A DNA stretch of 39,287 nucleotides from Clostridiales bacterium (lineage in GTDB: Bacteria; Bacillota; Clostridia; Christensenellales; Aristaeellaceae), in the NCBI GenBank assembly GCA_016930575.1, contig JAFGGL010000058.1, forward strand, positions 1 through 39,287, given 5' to 3'. Below the pieces are notes generated by a model that was not told the origin of the DNA, searched no databases, and was given only the letters and a program-made list of their open reading frames with translations. Position numbers and translations under genes: made by a program. Positions 1-8,045 of the stretch are shown one piece after another; the first letter of the stretch is position 1, and every line of letters begins with the position of its first letter.

Positions 1-38
1 TCCCGGCACATGGCTTCCAGCGTTTTGACGATGCTCAT
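1..38 (-). CDS. 5' end of an unidentified gene downstream of hydA (partial)
   Basis: Only the first 12 codons are in the window (MSIVKTLEAMCR). The start is supported by an AAAGGAGA ribosome binding site that overlaps the hydA stop region, with a short spacer to the ATG. The gene begins 10 bases after the hydA stop on the same strand, so it is almost certainly the next gene of the hydrogenase operon. Too little is visible to name a family. Confidence 0.55.
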   Translation of the reverse strand, partial: MSIVKTLEAMCR

Positions 39-48
39 AGGTTCTCCT

Positions 49-2046
49 TTACAGGTGCAGCTTCTCAGTTAAAGCCTCTACTGCTTTCACCCGCGTGCAG
101 TGGGTGATGGTCTCGTCCCCGATGCGCACCACGGGGCCCTTGTCGCATTGCTCAAAGCAGAAGGTCGCGCCAAGCGACACCCGGTCTTCCAGCTCGTTGC
201 CCGCGATGAAGCTCGTTAATTGGCTCAGTAGTTTCTGCGAGCCGCGGATGAAGCAGCCCGTGCCGAAACAGATGGATACCGGCAGCTTATCGGTCTCGGC
301 CGGCTGCTCGATGCGGTCGGACTTGATGCGCGAGCGCGCGTGGTAATTCGTGTGCAAAAGCTCGTGCGCCTTGTGGCTGTTTGGCACGCCCAGGAGGTTG
401 TCGTACAGGTCTTTGATATAAGGATTCTCCTGCGGCTTGTGCAGCTGCAGCATCTTGTCGGTGCGGTAGAGGCCCTCGGTGCGCTTTTTGCGCGCCAGCC
501 GGTCGACGCTCACGGGCTGGCCGCCGCCGTTGACGCAGCCGCCCGGGCAGGCCATGACTTCCACGAAATCGTACGATCTGGAGCCGTCCCTGATGCCGTT
601 CATCACCGTGCGCGCGTTGGCGAGGCCGGAGACGACGGCCATCTTGAGCTTCGTGCCTGAAAAATCGTACTCCACCTCGCGGACGCCGTCCTCGCCGCGA
701 ACCTCGCGGATGACGTAGTCCTCGTTCTTCTTGCCGGTCAGCTTTTCGCCCGTGAAACGAATGGCCGCCTCGCTGACGCCGCCGGAATTGCCGAAGATCA
801 CGCCGCCGCCGGTGTTGAAGCCGTAGGGCATGTCAAAGGCCTCGGGCTCCATCTCGCTAAACACGATGCCCTGTTCCCGAATCAGCAGCGCAAGCTCGTG
901 CGTGGTGATCACGTAATCCACGTCCGGGCTGTCCGCGGCTTTGAATTCCTCGCGCCTGGCCTCGAATTTCTTGGCCGTGCAGGGCATGATCGAAACGAAT
1001 ACGATGTCCTTGCGGTCCTTCTTGATCGCGTCGGGCAGGGTTTCCTTCACCAGCGCGCCCAGCATCTGCTGGGGCGACTTGCAGGTGGACAGGTTGGAAG
1101 CGAAATCGGAGTAATACTGCTCCATGAACTTGACCCAGCCGGGGCAGCAGGAGGTGAACATCGGCAGGTTTTCGCCGGAGGTCACGCGGGAAAGAAGCTC
1201 CGTGCCCTCCTCCATGATCGTCAGGTCGGCGGAATAGGATACGTCGTACACCGCGTCAAAGCCCATCATGCGCAACGTGGCGATGGTCTTGCCGACGGCG
1301 TTTGCGCCTGCGTCCAGGCCGAACTCCTCGCCGATGGCGACGCGCACGGCGGGCGCGATGGCCGCGACCACGTACTTGTCCTGGGACTGGATGGCCTTGA
1401 ACACCTCGGTTGTGTCGGACTTGATGGTTAAAGCGCCGGTTGGGCACACCTTGGTGCACTGGCCGCAGTCGATGCACTCCACGGCGGCGATCTCACGGTT
1501 GAAGCAGGGGGTGACGATTGAGTGCGCGCCGCGGCCCGCAAAGCCGATGGCGCCCACGCCCTGGATCTCCGAGCACATGCGCACGCAGTCGCCGCAGAGT
1601 ATACACTTGTTGGGATCGCGCGCGATGGACGGCGAGGACAGATCCAGCGGCAGGTTGCGGCCTTTTTTCTTGAAGCGCACATCACGCACGCCCAGGCGGT
1701 TGGCAAGCGCCAGCAGCCTGCAATCGTCGCCCTTGCGGCAGGTCTGGCAGTCGCCCTGGTGGCTGGCGAGCAGGAGTTCCAAAATCATTTTGCGGGTCTC
1801 GCGGATTTCCGGGGTGGAGGTCTTCACCACCATGCCCGCCCTGGGCACCGTGGAACACGAAGGAACCATGCCCATGCCCTCAACGTCCACCATGCACAGG
1901 CGGCACGCGCCGTAGATGCTCATCTCGGAGTGATAGCAGAACGTCGGGATTTCCACGCCCGCCTTGCGGATGAGCTCCAAAAGGTTGCGTTCGCCCTCGA
2001 TGGGGACCACTTTATTATCAACGGTTACGGTTTGATTGGTTTTCAT
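49..2046 (-). CDS. hydA: NAD-linked [FeFe] hydrogenase, catalytic subunit (HydA/HndD type)
   Basis: Catalytic subunit that reduces protons or oxidises H2 in the cytoplasm, 665 residues. Domain order: an N-terminal plant-type [2Fe-2S] domain (Cys37, 48, 51, 64), a His-Cys3 [4Fe-4S] motif (His96, Cys100, 103, 109), a two-[4Fe-4S] ferredoxin domain (about 145-205), then the H-cluster domain with its three signatures TSCCPGW (298-304), MPCTAKKFE (354-362) and CPGGCVNGGGQ (from 501). After the H-domain a linker leads to an extra thioredoxin-like [2Fe-2S] domain (Cys593, 598, 630, 634), the same fold as NuoE. It follows the HydB gene by 16 bases in a rex-hydC-hydB-hydA operon. That context points to a multimeric NAD(H)-dependent, possibly ferredoxin-bifurcating, enzyme. 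Bifurcation itself cannot be proved from sequence. All H-cluster ligands are present, so the enzyme should be active. Confidence 0.95.
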   Translation of the reverse strand: MKTNQTVTVDNKVVPIEGERNLLELIRKAGVEIPTFCYHSEMSIYGACRLCMVDVEGMGMVPSCSTVPRAGMVVKTSTPEIRETRKMILELLLASHQGDCQTCRKGDDCRLLALANRLGVRDVRFKKKGRNLPLDLSSPSIARDPNKCILCGDCVRMCSEIQGVGAIGFAGRGAHSIVTPCFNREIAAVECIDCGQCTKVCPTGALTIKSDTTEVFKAIQSQDKYVVAAIAPAVRVAIGEEFGLDAGANAVGKTIATLRMMGFDAVYDVSYSADLTIMEEGTELLSRVTSGENLPMFTSCCPGWVKFMEQYYSDFASNLSTCKSPQQMLGALVKETLPDAIKKDRKDIVFVSIMPCTAKKFEARREEFKAADSPDVDYVITTHELALLIREQGIVFSEMEPEAFDMPYGFNTGGGVIFGNSGGVSEAAIRFTGEKLTGKKNEDYVIREVRGEDGVREVEYDFSGTKLKMAVVSGLANARTVMNGIRDGSRSYDFVEVMACPGGCVNGGGQPVSVDRLARKKRTEGLYRTDKMLQLHKPQENPYIKDLYDNLLGVPNSHKAHELLHTNYHARSRIKSDRIEQPAETDKLPVSICFGTGCFIRGSQKLLSQLTSFIAGNELEDRVSLGATFCFEQCDKGPVVRIGDETITHCTRVKAVEALTEKLHL

Positions 2047-2062
2047 ACTTCTCCGCCCTTTC

Positions 2063-3946
2063 TTACTTCAGCACCGCGCCGAATTTACAGGCGTCCTTGC
2101 AGGCCCCGCATTTGACGCACTTTTCAGCGTCGATCACATGCGGCGCTTTTTTCTCCCCGGTGATCGCGCCGGTCGGGCATTTGCGCACGCACGCGCCGCA
2201 GCCGACGCACTTTTCGGGGTTGATGCTGTATGCCCTGAGCGCCTTGCACTGGCCGGTGGGGCAGCGCTTGTTCACGATATGCTCCACGTACTCGTCGCGG
2301 AAGTACTTAAGCGTGGACAGCACCGGATTGGGAGCCGCTTTGCCAAGCCCGCACAGCGACGCTTTTTTCACCACCCCGGCCAGTTCTTCCAAAAGGTCGA
2401 GCTGTTCCATCGTGGCGCGGCCCTGCGTGATGTCGGTTAAGATGTCAAGCATCTGCTTGGTGCCCTCGCGGCAGACCACGCACTTGCCGCAGCTCTCGTT
2501 CTGCGTGAACTCCATGAAGTAACGGGCGATCTCCACCATGCAGGTGTTGTGGTTCATCACCACGAGGCCGCCCGAGCCGACCATCGCGCCGATGGCCTTG
2601 AGGTGCTCGTAATCCAGCGGCATGTCCAGATGCTCCTGCGTCAGGCAGCCGCCGGAGGGGCCGCCGATCTGCACGGCCTTGAAGCCCTCGGGGGAGAGAT
2701 CGCCGCTTTCCTCGGTCACGCCGCCCGCGATTTTGTGAACGATCGTGCGCAGCGTTTCGCCAAACGGCACTTCGATCAGCCCGGTGTTGAGCACGTGGCC
2801 GGTGAGCGCGAAGGTCTTGGTGCCGGACGCCGAGGGGGTTCCGAGCTTGCGGTATTCCTCCGCGCCCGTCTGCAGGCACATCGGCACGGTGGAGAGCGTC
2901 TCCACGTTGTTGATGACGGTCGGCTTGCCGAACAAGCCCTTCTGCGCGGGGTAAGGGGGTTTGGGCGAGGGCATGCCGCGCTTGCCTTCCACCGAGGCGA
3001 TCAGCGCGGTCTCCTCGCCGCAGACGAACGCGCCCGCGCCTTCCATCACCGTGATGTCAAAAGGCCTGTCCGTGCCCAGCATATGGTCGCCCAGGATGCC
3101 GGCTTCCTGCGCGGCTTTCACCGCGGCGCGGATGCGCTTGACCGCCAGGGGATACTCCATGCGCACGTACACGTAGCCTTCGTCCGCGCCGATGGCCATT
3201 GCGGCGATCATCATGCCCTCGATGATGGAGTGCGGATTGCCCTCCATGACCGCGCTGTCCATGAACGCGCCGGGGTCGCCCTCGTCGCCGTTGCAGATGA
3301 CGTATTTTTTTTCGCTTTCGTTCTGCCGCGCCATATCCCACTTCTTGCCGGCGGGGAAGCCCGCGCCGCCGCGGCCCTTGAGGCCGGTATCCATCATCAC
3401 GCTGCAGATTTCCTCGGACGTCATTTTGGCGGCTTGTTCGGCCTGCGCGTAACCGCCCAGGGCGATGTATTCGTTGATATCGGAGGGATCGATATTGCCG
3501 CATTTCTGCAGCACGACGTGATGCTGGTCGCGGTAAAACGGGATTTCGTCCTTTTTGGGGTAAGCCTTGCCGTCGGGCTTGTGTGTGTAGGCCAGGCGGT
3601 CCACGATCCCGTCTTTCAAAACGCTTTTTTCGACGATCTCTTCCACGTCTTCGGGCGCGACCTTGCAGTACATGATATTGTCGGGATGGATAGTCACCAC
3701 CGGCCCCATCTGGCAAAAGCCCTGGCAGCCGCTGCCGGTTACCTGGTAGCCGTCCTCGTGCTTGTTGATGGTCAGCGCCACGGAAAGGCCTTTTTCCCTG
3801 ATGACCGCTTCGAACTTATCGATCACCTTCAGCGCGCCGCCGGCGATGCAGCCCGTGCCGGCGCACACGACGACGCGCTTTTTGATGTCCCTGGTATTCT
3901 CCTGGTAGGCTTTCGCCCTTGCTTTCAAATCGACTGCTTCACTCAT
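2063..3946 (-). CDS. hydB: Hydrogenase NADH-binding flavoprotein subunit (NuoF-like, HydB/HndC)
   Basis: Diaphorase subunit that exchanges electrons with NAD(H) through FMN, 627 residues. The N-terminus is a thioredoxin-like [2Fe-2S] domain (Cys28, 33, 74, 78). The central NuoF core contains the glycine-rich GRGGAGFPAGKKW stretch near residue 195 for NADH/FMN. A CGKCVVCREG motif near 487 ligates a [4Fe-4S] cluster. The C-terminus carries two ferredoxin-type [4Fe-4S] motifs (CVGCGACVRKCP and CVKCGACKDAC), as in HydB/HndC rather than respiratory NuoF, which lacks these end domains. The start overlaps the end of the NuoE-like gene by 8 bases, indicating translational coupling. With its neighbours it forms the HydABC-type complex. 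Confidence 0.95.
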   Translation of the reverse strand: MSEAVDLKARAKAYQENTRDIKKRVVVCAGTGCIAGGALKVIDKFEAVIREKGLSVALTINKHEDGYQVTGSGCQGFCQMGPVVTIHPDNIMYCKVAPEDVEEIVEKSVLKDGIVDRLAYTHKPDGKAYPKKDEIPFYRDQHHVVLQKCGNIDPSDINEYIALGGYAQAEQAAKMTSEEICSVMMDTGLKGRGGAGFPAGKKWDMARQNESEKKYVICNGDEGDPGAFMDSAVMEGNPHSIIEGMMIAAMAIGADEGYVYVRMEYPLAVKRIRAAVKAAQEAGILGDHMLGTDRPFDITVMEGAGAFVCGEETALIASVEGKRGMPSPKPPYPAQKGLFGKPTVINNVETLSTVPMCLQTGAEEYRKLGTPSASGTKTFALTGHVLNTGLIEVPFGETLRTIVHKIAGGVTEESGDLSPEGFKAVQIGGPSGGCLTQEHLDMPLDYEHLKAIGAMVGSGGLVVMNHNTCMVEIARYFMEFTQNESCGKCVVCREGTKQMLDILTDITQGRATMEQLDLLEELAGVVKKASLCGLGKAAPNPVLSTLKYFRDEYVEHIVNKRCPTGQCKALRAYSINPEKCVGCGACVRKCPTGAITGEKKAPHVIDAEKCVKCGACKDACKFGAVLK

Positions 3947-4436
3947 GGCTGGCCTGCTCCTTATCCTGAATGTCCCTGATGACGGCCACGGCGGTCTCGT
4001 CGGTCAAAAGGCCGTACACCTCGCCGTTGATTGACATCGCCGGGGCGCGTCCGCAGGTGCCCAGGCACGCCACGGTTTCCACCGTGAATAAAAAGTCCGG
4101 CGTGGTGTTCTGGTCCTCCGCAAGCCGCAAGTGGGCGCGGACGGCTTCCAGCAATCTCGTGGATTTTTTCACGTGGCAGGCGGTGCCGTCGCAGACGCGG
4201 ACGACGTACTTGCCCTTGAGTTTCAGCGTGAAATGCGAGTAGAACGACGCCACGCCGTACACGTGCGAGGAGGTTGTGCCAAGCATCGTGGCGACGTACA
4301 CCATCAGTTCCTCGGGCAGGTAGCGGTACTCGTTTTGGATCTCCTGCAAAATGGGGATCAATTTGGCCCGGTTGTACCCGTATTTCTCGATGATCTGCCC
4401 GGCCTTCTCAAAGGCCAAGATGTTCTGCACGCTCAT
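3939..4436 (-). CDS. hydC: Hydrogenase [2Fe-2S] subunit (NuoE-like, HydC/HndA)
   Basis: Thioredoxin-fold [2Fe-2S] electron carrier subunit of 165 residues, the usual size for NuoE/HydC. The cluster ligands are Cys82, Cys87, Cys124 and Cys128 in the family pattern C-x4-C...C-x3-C. The N-terminal helical part (IIEKYGYNRAKLIPILQEIQ) is typical of the family. Its ATG overlaps the rex stop codon by 4 bases and its own end overlaps hydB, so rex, hydC, hydB and hydA should be one transcript. It probably links the flavin site of HydB to the cluster chain of HydA. Confidence 0.94.
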   Translation of the reverse strand: MSVQNILAFEKAGQIIEKYGYNRAKLIPILQEIQNEYRYLPEELMVYVATMLGTTSSHVYGVASFYSHFTLKLKGKYVVRVCDGTACHVKKSTRLLEAVRAHLRLAEDQNTTPDFLFTVETVACLGTCGRAPAMSINGEVYGLLTDETAVAVIRDIQDKEQASHE

Positions 4437-5089
4437 TCACGCTCGCTTCCGGTATGTTGGGTCTTGTATTTCTTGAGTAAAATCGACAGGGACGCCGTCA
4501 GGTTTTCGTTATGCACGATTACCATATCCGGAAGCTCCAGGGTGATGGGGGCAAAGTTCCAGATGGCCTCGATGCCCGAGGACACCATGATGTTGGCGAC
4601 TTCCTGCGCCGCTTCCGCCGGTACGCAGATGATGCCGAACTTCACGTGCAAGCGGCGGCACAGGGAGGGGAACTTCCGGAAGGGGAGCACGGGTTTTCCG
4701 TCGATCTCCGTGCCGATCACGTCCTCGCTTACATCGAAGGCCGCCGCGATGCCGATGTTGTAGTCCCCGAATCTCCTGTAGTGCAGAAGCGCCTTGCCCA
4801 GGCTTCCCACGCCGACCAGAAACATCTCCGTTTTGTTGTCGTAGCCCAGCGTCCGCTCCAGCGCCTCCAGCAGTTCCTTCAGCCGGTATCCGGTCTTCGG
4901 GCGGCCGACGGCGCCGGTCAATTGCAGGTCCTTTCGCACCTGCACGGCGACCAGCCCCATGGCCTTGGCGATGCTCGCGCAGGAGATGTCGGTCACGCCC
5001 TTGCGGGCCTGCCTGGTCAGGTATTGGTAGTAAACCGGCAGCCGTTTCAACGTCGGCAGCGGTATCTGCGGTATCCGTTTATCGCCCAT
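4433..5089 (-). CDS. rex: Redox-sensing transcriptional repressor Rex
   Basis: NADH/NAD+-responsive repressor, 218 residues from the chosen start. An upstream extension of the frame is open, but I choose the ATG at 5089 (MGDKRIPQ) because a GGGAGGAGG ribosome binding site precedes it and because this gives the family length. The extension would also run through the promoter. The N-terminal winged helix contains the family sequence IPLPTLKRLPVYYQYL and the recognition-helix stretch VRKDLQLTGAVGRPKTGY. The C-terminal Rossmann domain has the NAD(H) loop GVGSLGKAL near residue 95. Being first in the hydrogenase operon, it most likely represses itself and hydCBA when NADH is low. Confidence 0.95.
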   Translation of the reverse strand: MGDKRIPQIPLPTLKRLPVYYQYLTRQARKGVTDISCASIAKAMGLVAVQVRKDLQLTGAVGRPKTGYRLKELLEALERTLGYDNKTEMFLVGVGSLGKALLHYRRFGDYNIGIAAAFDVSEDVIGTEIDGKPVLPFRKFPSLCRRLHVKFGIICVPAEAAQEVANIMVSSGIEAIWNFAPITLELPDMVIVHNENLTASLSILLKKYKTQHTGSERE

Positions 5090-5118
5090 CGTACTTGCCC
5101 TCCTCCCGGTCGGTCCTA

Positions 5119-5150
5119 ATCGATAAATATTTATCGATATAAATATATCG
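5119..5150. promoter_or_regulatory. Two overlapping AT-rich palindromes at the rex transcription start
   Basis: Positions 5119-5138 form a perfect 20-base palindrome (ATCGATAAATATTTATCGAT). Positions 5135-5150 form a second one with arms CGATATA and TATATCG around AA. They share the CGAT at 5135-5138 and cover the -10 and the expected transcription start of rex. This is either a second operator (Rex or another regulator) or a 5' UTR hairpin. The remaining interval up to the LRR gene (5171-5441) holds no gene that I can see, only a TTGACA (5369-5374) that could serve the LRR gene. Confidence 0.6.
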
Positions 5151-5170
5151 GATTGTGAAAGATTTGTCAA
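5142..5170 (-). promoter_or_regulatory. rex-hyd operon promoter with a Rex-box-like site over the -35
   Basis: Read on the minus strand there is a perfect -35 TTGACA (5170-5165), a 17-base spacer and a -10 TATATT (5147-5142). The 18-mer TTGACAAATCTTTCACAA (5170-5153) covers the -35 and half the spacer. It resembles the Rex operator (TTGTGAA-N4-TTCACAA) with one good half and one half that departs at two positions. Autoregulation by Rex is inferred from this position. Confidence 0.75.
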
Positions 5171-5441
5171 TATCCAAACCGTACGGAAAACGCCGTTGAT
5201 GGAAATTTTTACATTCGAAAGCACGGCGCTTGGCGATTGCACGCGCTGTGCATGCGTCGATGCCGGAAGGAAGCGCCGATTGATATTTAGCGGCGTCTTA
5301 AGAGGGATATTGTGAATGAATACCGAAAATTAAGAAAAAGCACGTTCCGTGATTTCTCCGTCAGCCGTTTGACATGTAAAAACCGAGGCTTCACATCCCT
5401 ACAGGACATATGCTCAAAACGCATGATAAGGAGGTTATCGC

Positions 5442-6707
5442 ATGAAAAAGTCGCTTAATGTCTTTACGGTTCTGCTACTCCTGCTTGCCATGTTCCCCCT
5501 GTGCGCGCTTGGGGAGGGCGAGGAGAAAACCTGCGGCGAATATACCTACGTCGTGGATAACGGCGCCGCCGTCGTCACCGGCTATTCGGGGGAGGATATC
5601 AACCTGGTGATCCCCGGTACGCTGGACGGGTATCCGGTGACGGCGATCGGGGATAACGTGTTTATCTACAATTCAACGTTGCAGTCCGTCGTGCTGCCCG
5701 CGGGATTGACAAGCATAGGCAACAGCGCGTTTTGCGGTTGCACCGCCATAACCTCCGCCGTATTGCCCGAAGGTTTGTTGTATATCGGGGATTCCGCGTT
5801 TGCCAATTGCCGCGCTATGACCTCCGCCGCATTGCCCGAAGGCCTCAAGAGTATCGGCGTCAATGCGTTCTACAACTGCATGGCGTTGGATTCCGCCAAA
5901 TTCCCCGGGAGCCTGCAAACCATTGGAAGTCAAGCGTATTATCACTGCGTATCAATATCCGAGATTGCGTTTCCCGAAGGATTGGCGGATATCGGCTTCA
6001 GCGTGTTTGCCGGCTGCGTTTCGCTTAAATCCGTTACGCTTCCCGGGAGTTTTACAAGCATCTACGACAACGCGCGCCGCTATTGCGAATCGCTGGCCAC
6101 CATGAGCCAGGAAACAATCGGCGGGGATACATACACCTATTACATTCTGGATGAAAGCGGCGCCTTGATTACCGGATATTCGGGATACAGCGAAAGCCTG
6201 TCGATTCCGGAAACGCTGGGAGGATACCCGGTAGTCCAGATTGACAGCTATGTGTTTTACAAATGCAATTGGATAACGTCCGTAGCGTTTCCGGGGAGCC
6301 TTACCCGGATCGGAGACTGTGCGTTTGCCCGGTGCGCCTCGCTGGTCTCCGTCAATCTTCCGGAAGCCCTGACGAGCCTTGGCGCCGAGGCGTTCTCCGG
6401 CTGCCGCTCTTTGACTGCCGTTATATTTTCGGAGCGCCTGCAGGTGATTGACACGATGGCGTTTAATAACTGCGACTCGCTGATCTCCGTTTCGTTCCCG
6501 GAAAGCCTTCTGAGCATCGGGAATTATTCTTTTTATAGCTGCGATTCACTGACGTCCGTTACGTTTTCCGGGGGGCTTGCAAGTGTCGGGGAAAAGGCGT
6601 TTGCCGACTGCGGGCTGCTTGGCTCCGTTACCTACCCCGGAAGCATTGAAACCCTTGTACAGGAAGCGTTCGCCGATTATCCCGAACTTCAGTTCTACGC
6701 CTATTGA
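5442..6707 (+). CDS. Secreted BspA-type leucine-rich repeat protein
   Basis: Extracellular or surface protein of 421 residues with a Sec signal peptide (Lys-rich start, hydrophobic core 8-20, likely cleavage after CALG near 24). The body is built from about 14 repeats of roughly 23 residues of the LRR_5/BspA type (consensus xSIGxxAFxxCxxLxSVxLPxxL). It has two halves, each opened by the same non-repeat module (YTYxxxxxGxxxxTGYSG...IPxxLxGYPV, about residues 28-68 and 227-265), so it seems to be an internal duplication. A perfect AAGGAGG site precedes the ATG. No LPXTG motif or membrane anchor is seen, so attachment is unclear. BspA repeats are associated with adhesion, but the ligand here is unknown. 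A shorter paralogue lies at 34411-35025. Confidence 0.88.
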   Translation: MKKSLNVFTVLLLLLAMFPLCALGEGEEKTCGEYTYVVDNGAAVVTGYSGEDINLVIPGTLDGYPVTAIGDNVFIYNSTLQSVVLPAGLTSIGNSAFCGCTAITSAVLPEGLLYIGDSAFANCRAMTSAALPEGLKSIGVNAFYNCMALDSAKFPGSLQTIGSQAYYHCVSISEIAFPEGLADIGFSVFAGCVSLKSVTLPGSFTSIYDNARRYCESLATMSQETIGGDTYTYYILDESGALITGYSGYSESLSIPETLGGYPVVQIDSYVFYKCNWITSVAFPGSLTRIGDCAFARCASLVSVNLPEALTSLGAEAFSGCRSLTAVIFSERLQVIDTMAFNNCDSLISVSFPESLLSIGNYSFYSCDSLTSVTFSGGLASVGEKAFADCGLLGSVTYPGSIETLVQEAFADYPELQFYAY

Positions 6708-6924
6708 TCGCACACTGCCGGCAGACGGGCGTCGAACCCGGATCACGGAAACATCGGGGGAGTTTTCCCTATACAAAACGGCGTAAATCCAACGGCGATG
6801 CGGCCGCGCAATATCCTGCGGCACGATGGCAAACGATTGGATGATTGAAAAATCGATCTGTAAAGGGCAGAGGCCCGGCAGGGCGCTGCGCTTTGTTCGC
6901 CTGAAAAAATTCACGGTATTTCGC

Positions 6925-6953
6925 TTAACACGAACATATGTTCGTGTTATAGT
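6925..6953 (+). promoter_or_regulatory. SOS promoter: LexA box between -35 and -10 of the DUF1848 gene
   Basis: -35 TTAACA (6925-6930), exactly 17 bases, then -10 TATAGT (6948-6953). The spacer holds CGAACATATGTTCG (6931-6944), a perfect match to the Gram-positive LexA/DinR box (core GAAC-N4-GTTC). The symmetry extends to a 24-base perfect palindrome (6926-6949). Bound LexA would fully occlude RNA polymerase here. The next gene starts 23 bases after the -10. Confidence 0.88.
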
Positions 6954-6975
6954 GTTCGCAGAAGGAGAGAGCGAT

Positions 6976-7917
6976 ATGATCATCAGTTGCAGCCGCCGCA
7001 CCGATATCCCCGCGTGGTACGCGGACTGGCTGTTTGCGCGCGTCCGCGAGGGCTACGCCTGCGTGCGCAACCCCATGAACCATCTGCAGGTCAGCAAAGT
7101 CGCTTTGACGCCGGATGCGGCGGACGGCTTCGTGTTCTGGACCAAGAACCCCGCGCCGATGCTGCCGCGCTTGCATGAGCTTGACGAGTATGCCTATTAT
7201 TTCCAGTTCACGCTGACGCCCTACGGCAAGGATATCGAGCCCAACCTGCCCGTGAAGATCAAACTGCTGTCTACCTTCCGCCAGCTTGCCGATCAGATCG
7301 GCCCGCGGCGGATGATCTGGCGCTACGATCCCATCCTGATCAGCCCGAATTGGACGGTGGAAACGCATCTGCGCACATTTGAGATGATGGCGCGGCTGCT
7401 AACGGGCGCGACGCATAAGGTGGTTATCAGCTTTCTGGATACAGACTACCGCAACGTGCGCCGCAACGCGCAGGCGCTGGCCGCGGAGGAACTGACCGTA
7501 CGGGAAAAGCTTTCCCTGGCGGGGAAGCTATGCCAGATCGCGCGCGCCTGCGGCATGGAGATGAGCGCCTGCGCTTCGGACACGGATTACTCTGCCTGCG
7601 GCGTCGCGCCCGCGCGCTGCATCGACGGCGACCTGTTTGAAACGCTGCTTAACTGCCGGCTGGACCTGCAGAAGGACAAAAACCAGCGCCCCGCCTGCGG
7701 CTGCGTGCAGAGCGTGGACATCGGCATGTACAACTCCTGCGCCCACGCCTGCCGCTACTGCTACGCCAACTACAACTTCGCCGAAATCCAAAGGAACAGG
7801 CAAAAACACGACCCGGCCTCCCCGCTTCTCTTCGGAGAGATCGGTCCGCTGGATACCGTTAAGGAACGCGTGATGCACTCCTGCAAGGAGCAACAAATGG
7901 CGCTCGTGGGGTTCTAG
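6976..7917 (+). CDS. DUF1848 family protein with a CX3CX2C motif, predicted SOS-induced
   Basis: 313 residues from the ATG that follows the GAAGGAG site. An upstream in-frame extension would read through the promoter and is rejected. I recognise the DUF1848 family by its start (MIISCSRRTDIPAWY), FVFWTKNP, FQFTLTPYG and MIWRYDPILI. Near the C-terminus are Cys255, Cys259 and Cys262 in the exact spacing C-x3-C-x2-C followed by YA, the pattern by which radical SAM enzymes bind a [4Fe-4S] cluster. Cys241 and Cys243 lie just before. The central strands resemble the TIM-barrel segments of spore photoproduct lyase-like radical SAM proteins, which would make this a permuted arrangement (inference). 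The gene is monocistronic and closed by a terminator. With the LexA box, a role in DNA damage response is the best guess. The reaction is unknown. Confidence 0.82.
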   Translation: MIISCSRRTDIPAWYADWLFARVREGYACVRNPMNHLQVSKVALTPDAADGFVFWTKNPAPMLPRLHELDEYAYYFQFTLTPYGKDIEPNLPVKIKLLSTFRQLADQIGPRRMIWRYDPILISPNWTVETHLRTFEMMARLLTGATHKVVISFLDTDYRNVRRNAQALAAEELTVREKLSLAGKLCQIARACGMEMSACASDTDYSACGVAPARCIDGDLFETLLNCRLDLQKDKNQRPACGCVQSVDIGMYNSCAHACRYCYANYNFAEIQRNRQKHDPASPLLFGEIGPLDTVKERVMHSCKEQQMALVGF

Positions 7918-7920
7918 GAC

Positions 7921-7951
7921 GCTACTTTTCTTTTTGAAAAAGAAAAGTAGC
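7921..7951. repeat. Perfect 31-base inverted repeat
   Basis: Two 15-base arms (GCTACTTTTCTTTTT and its exact complement) around a single G, directly after the DUF1848 stop, followed by CAAAAGAAAA. It has no U-tract of its own after the stem. It could be a small dispersed palindromic repeat or part of the gene's 3' end processing/termination. Confidence 0.7.
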
Positions 7952-7977
7952 AAAAGAAAACCAATATAGGGATATAG

Positions 7978-8003
7978 AAAGGCCGCGCATTGCGCGGCCT
8001 TTT
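7978..8003. terminator. Bidirectional Rho-independent terminator
   Basis: AAAGGCCGCGC-AT-TGCGCGGCCTTTT: a GC-rich stem of about 9 bp flanked by A and T runs. It lies between the DUF1848 gene and the convergent GIY-YIG pseudogene and can serve both strands. Confidence 0.85.
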
Positions 8004-8045
8004 GGGAATTTTCTTTTACTTTATTACAGCAATTACAACAGGAAA

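Noticed and set aside
2549-3979. A 476-codon plus-strand ORF opposite hydB
   Set aside because: His/Ala/Arg-rich antisense shadow of a certain gene.
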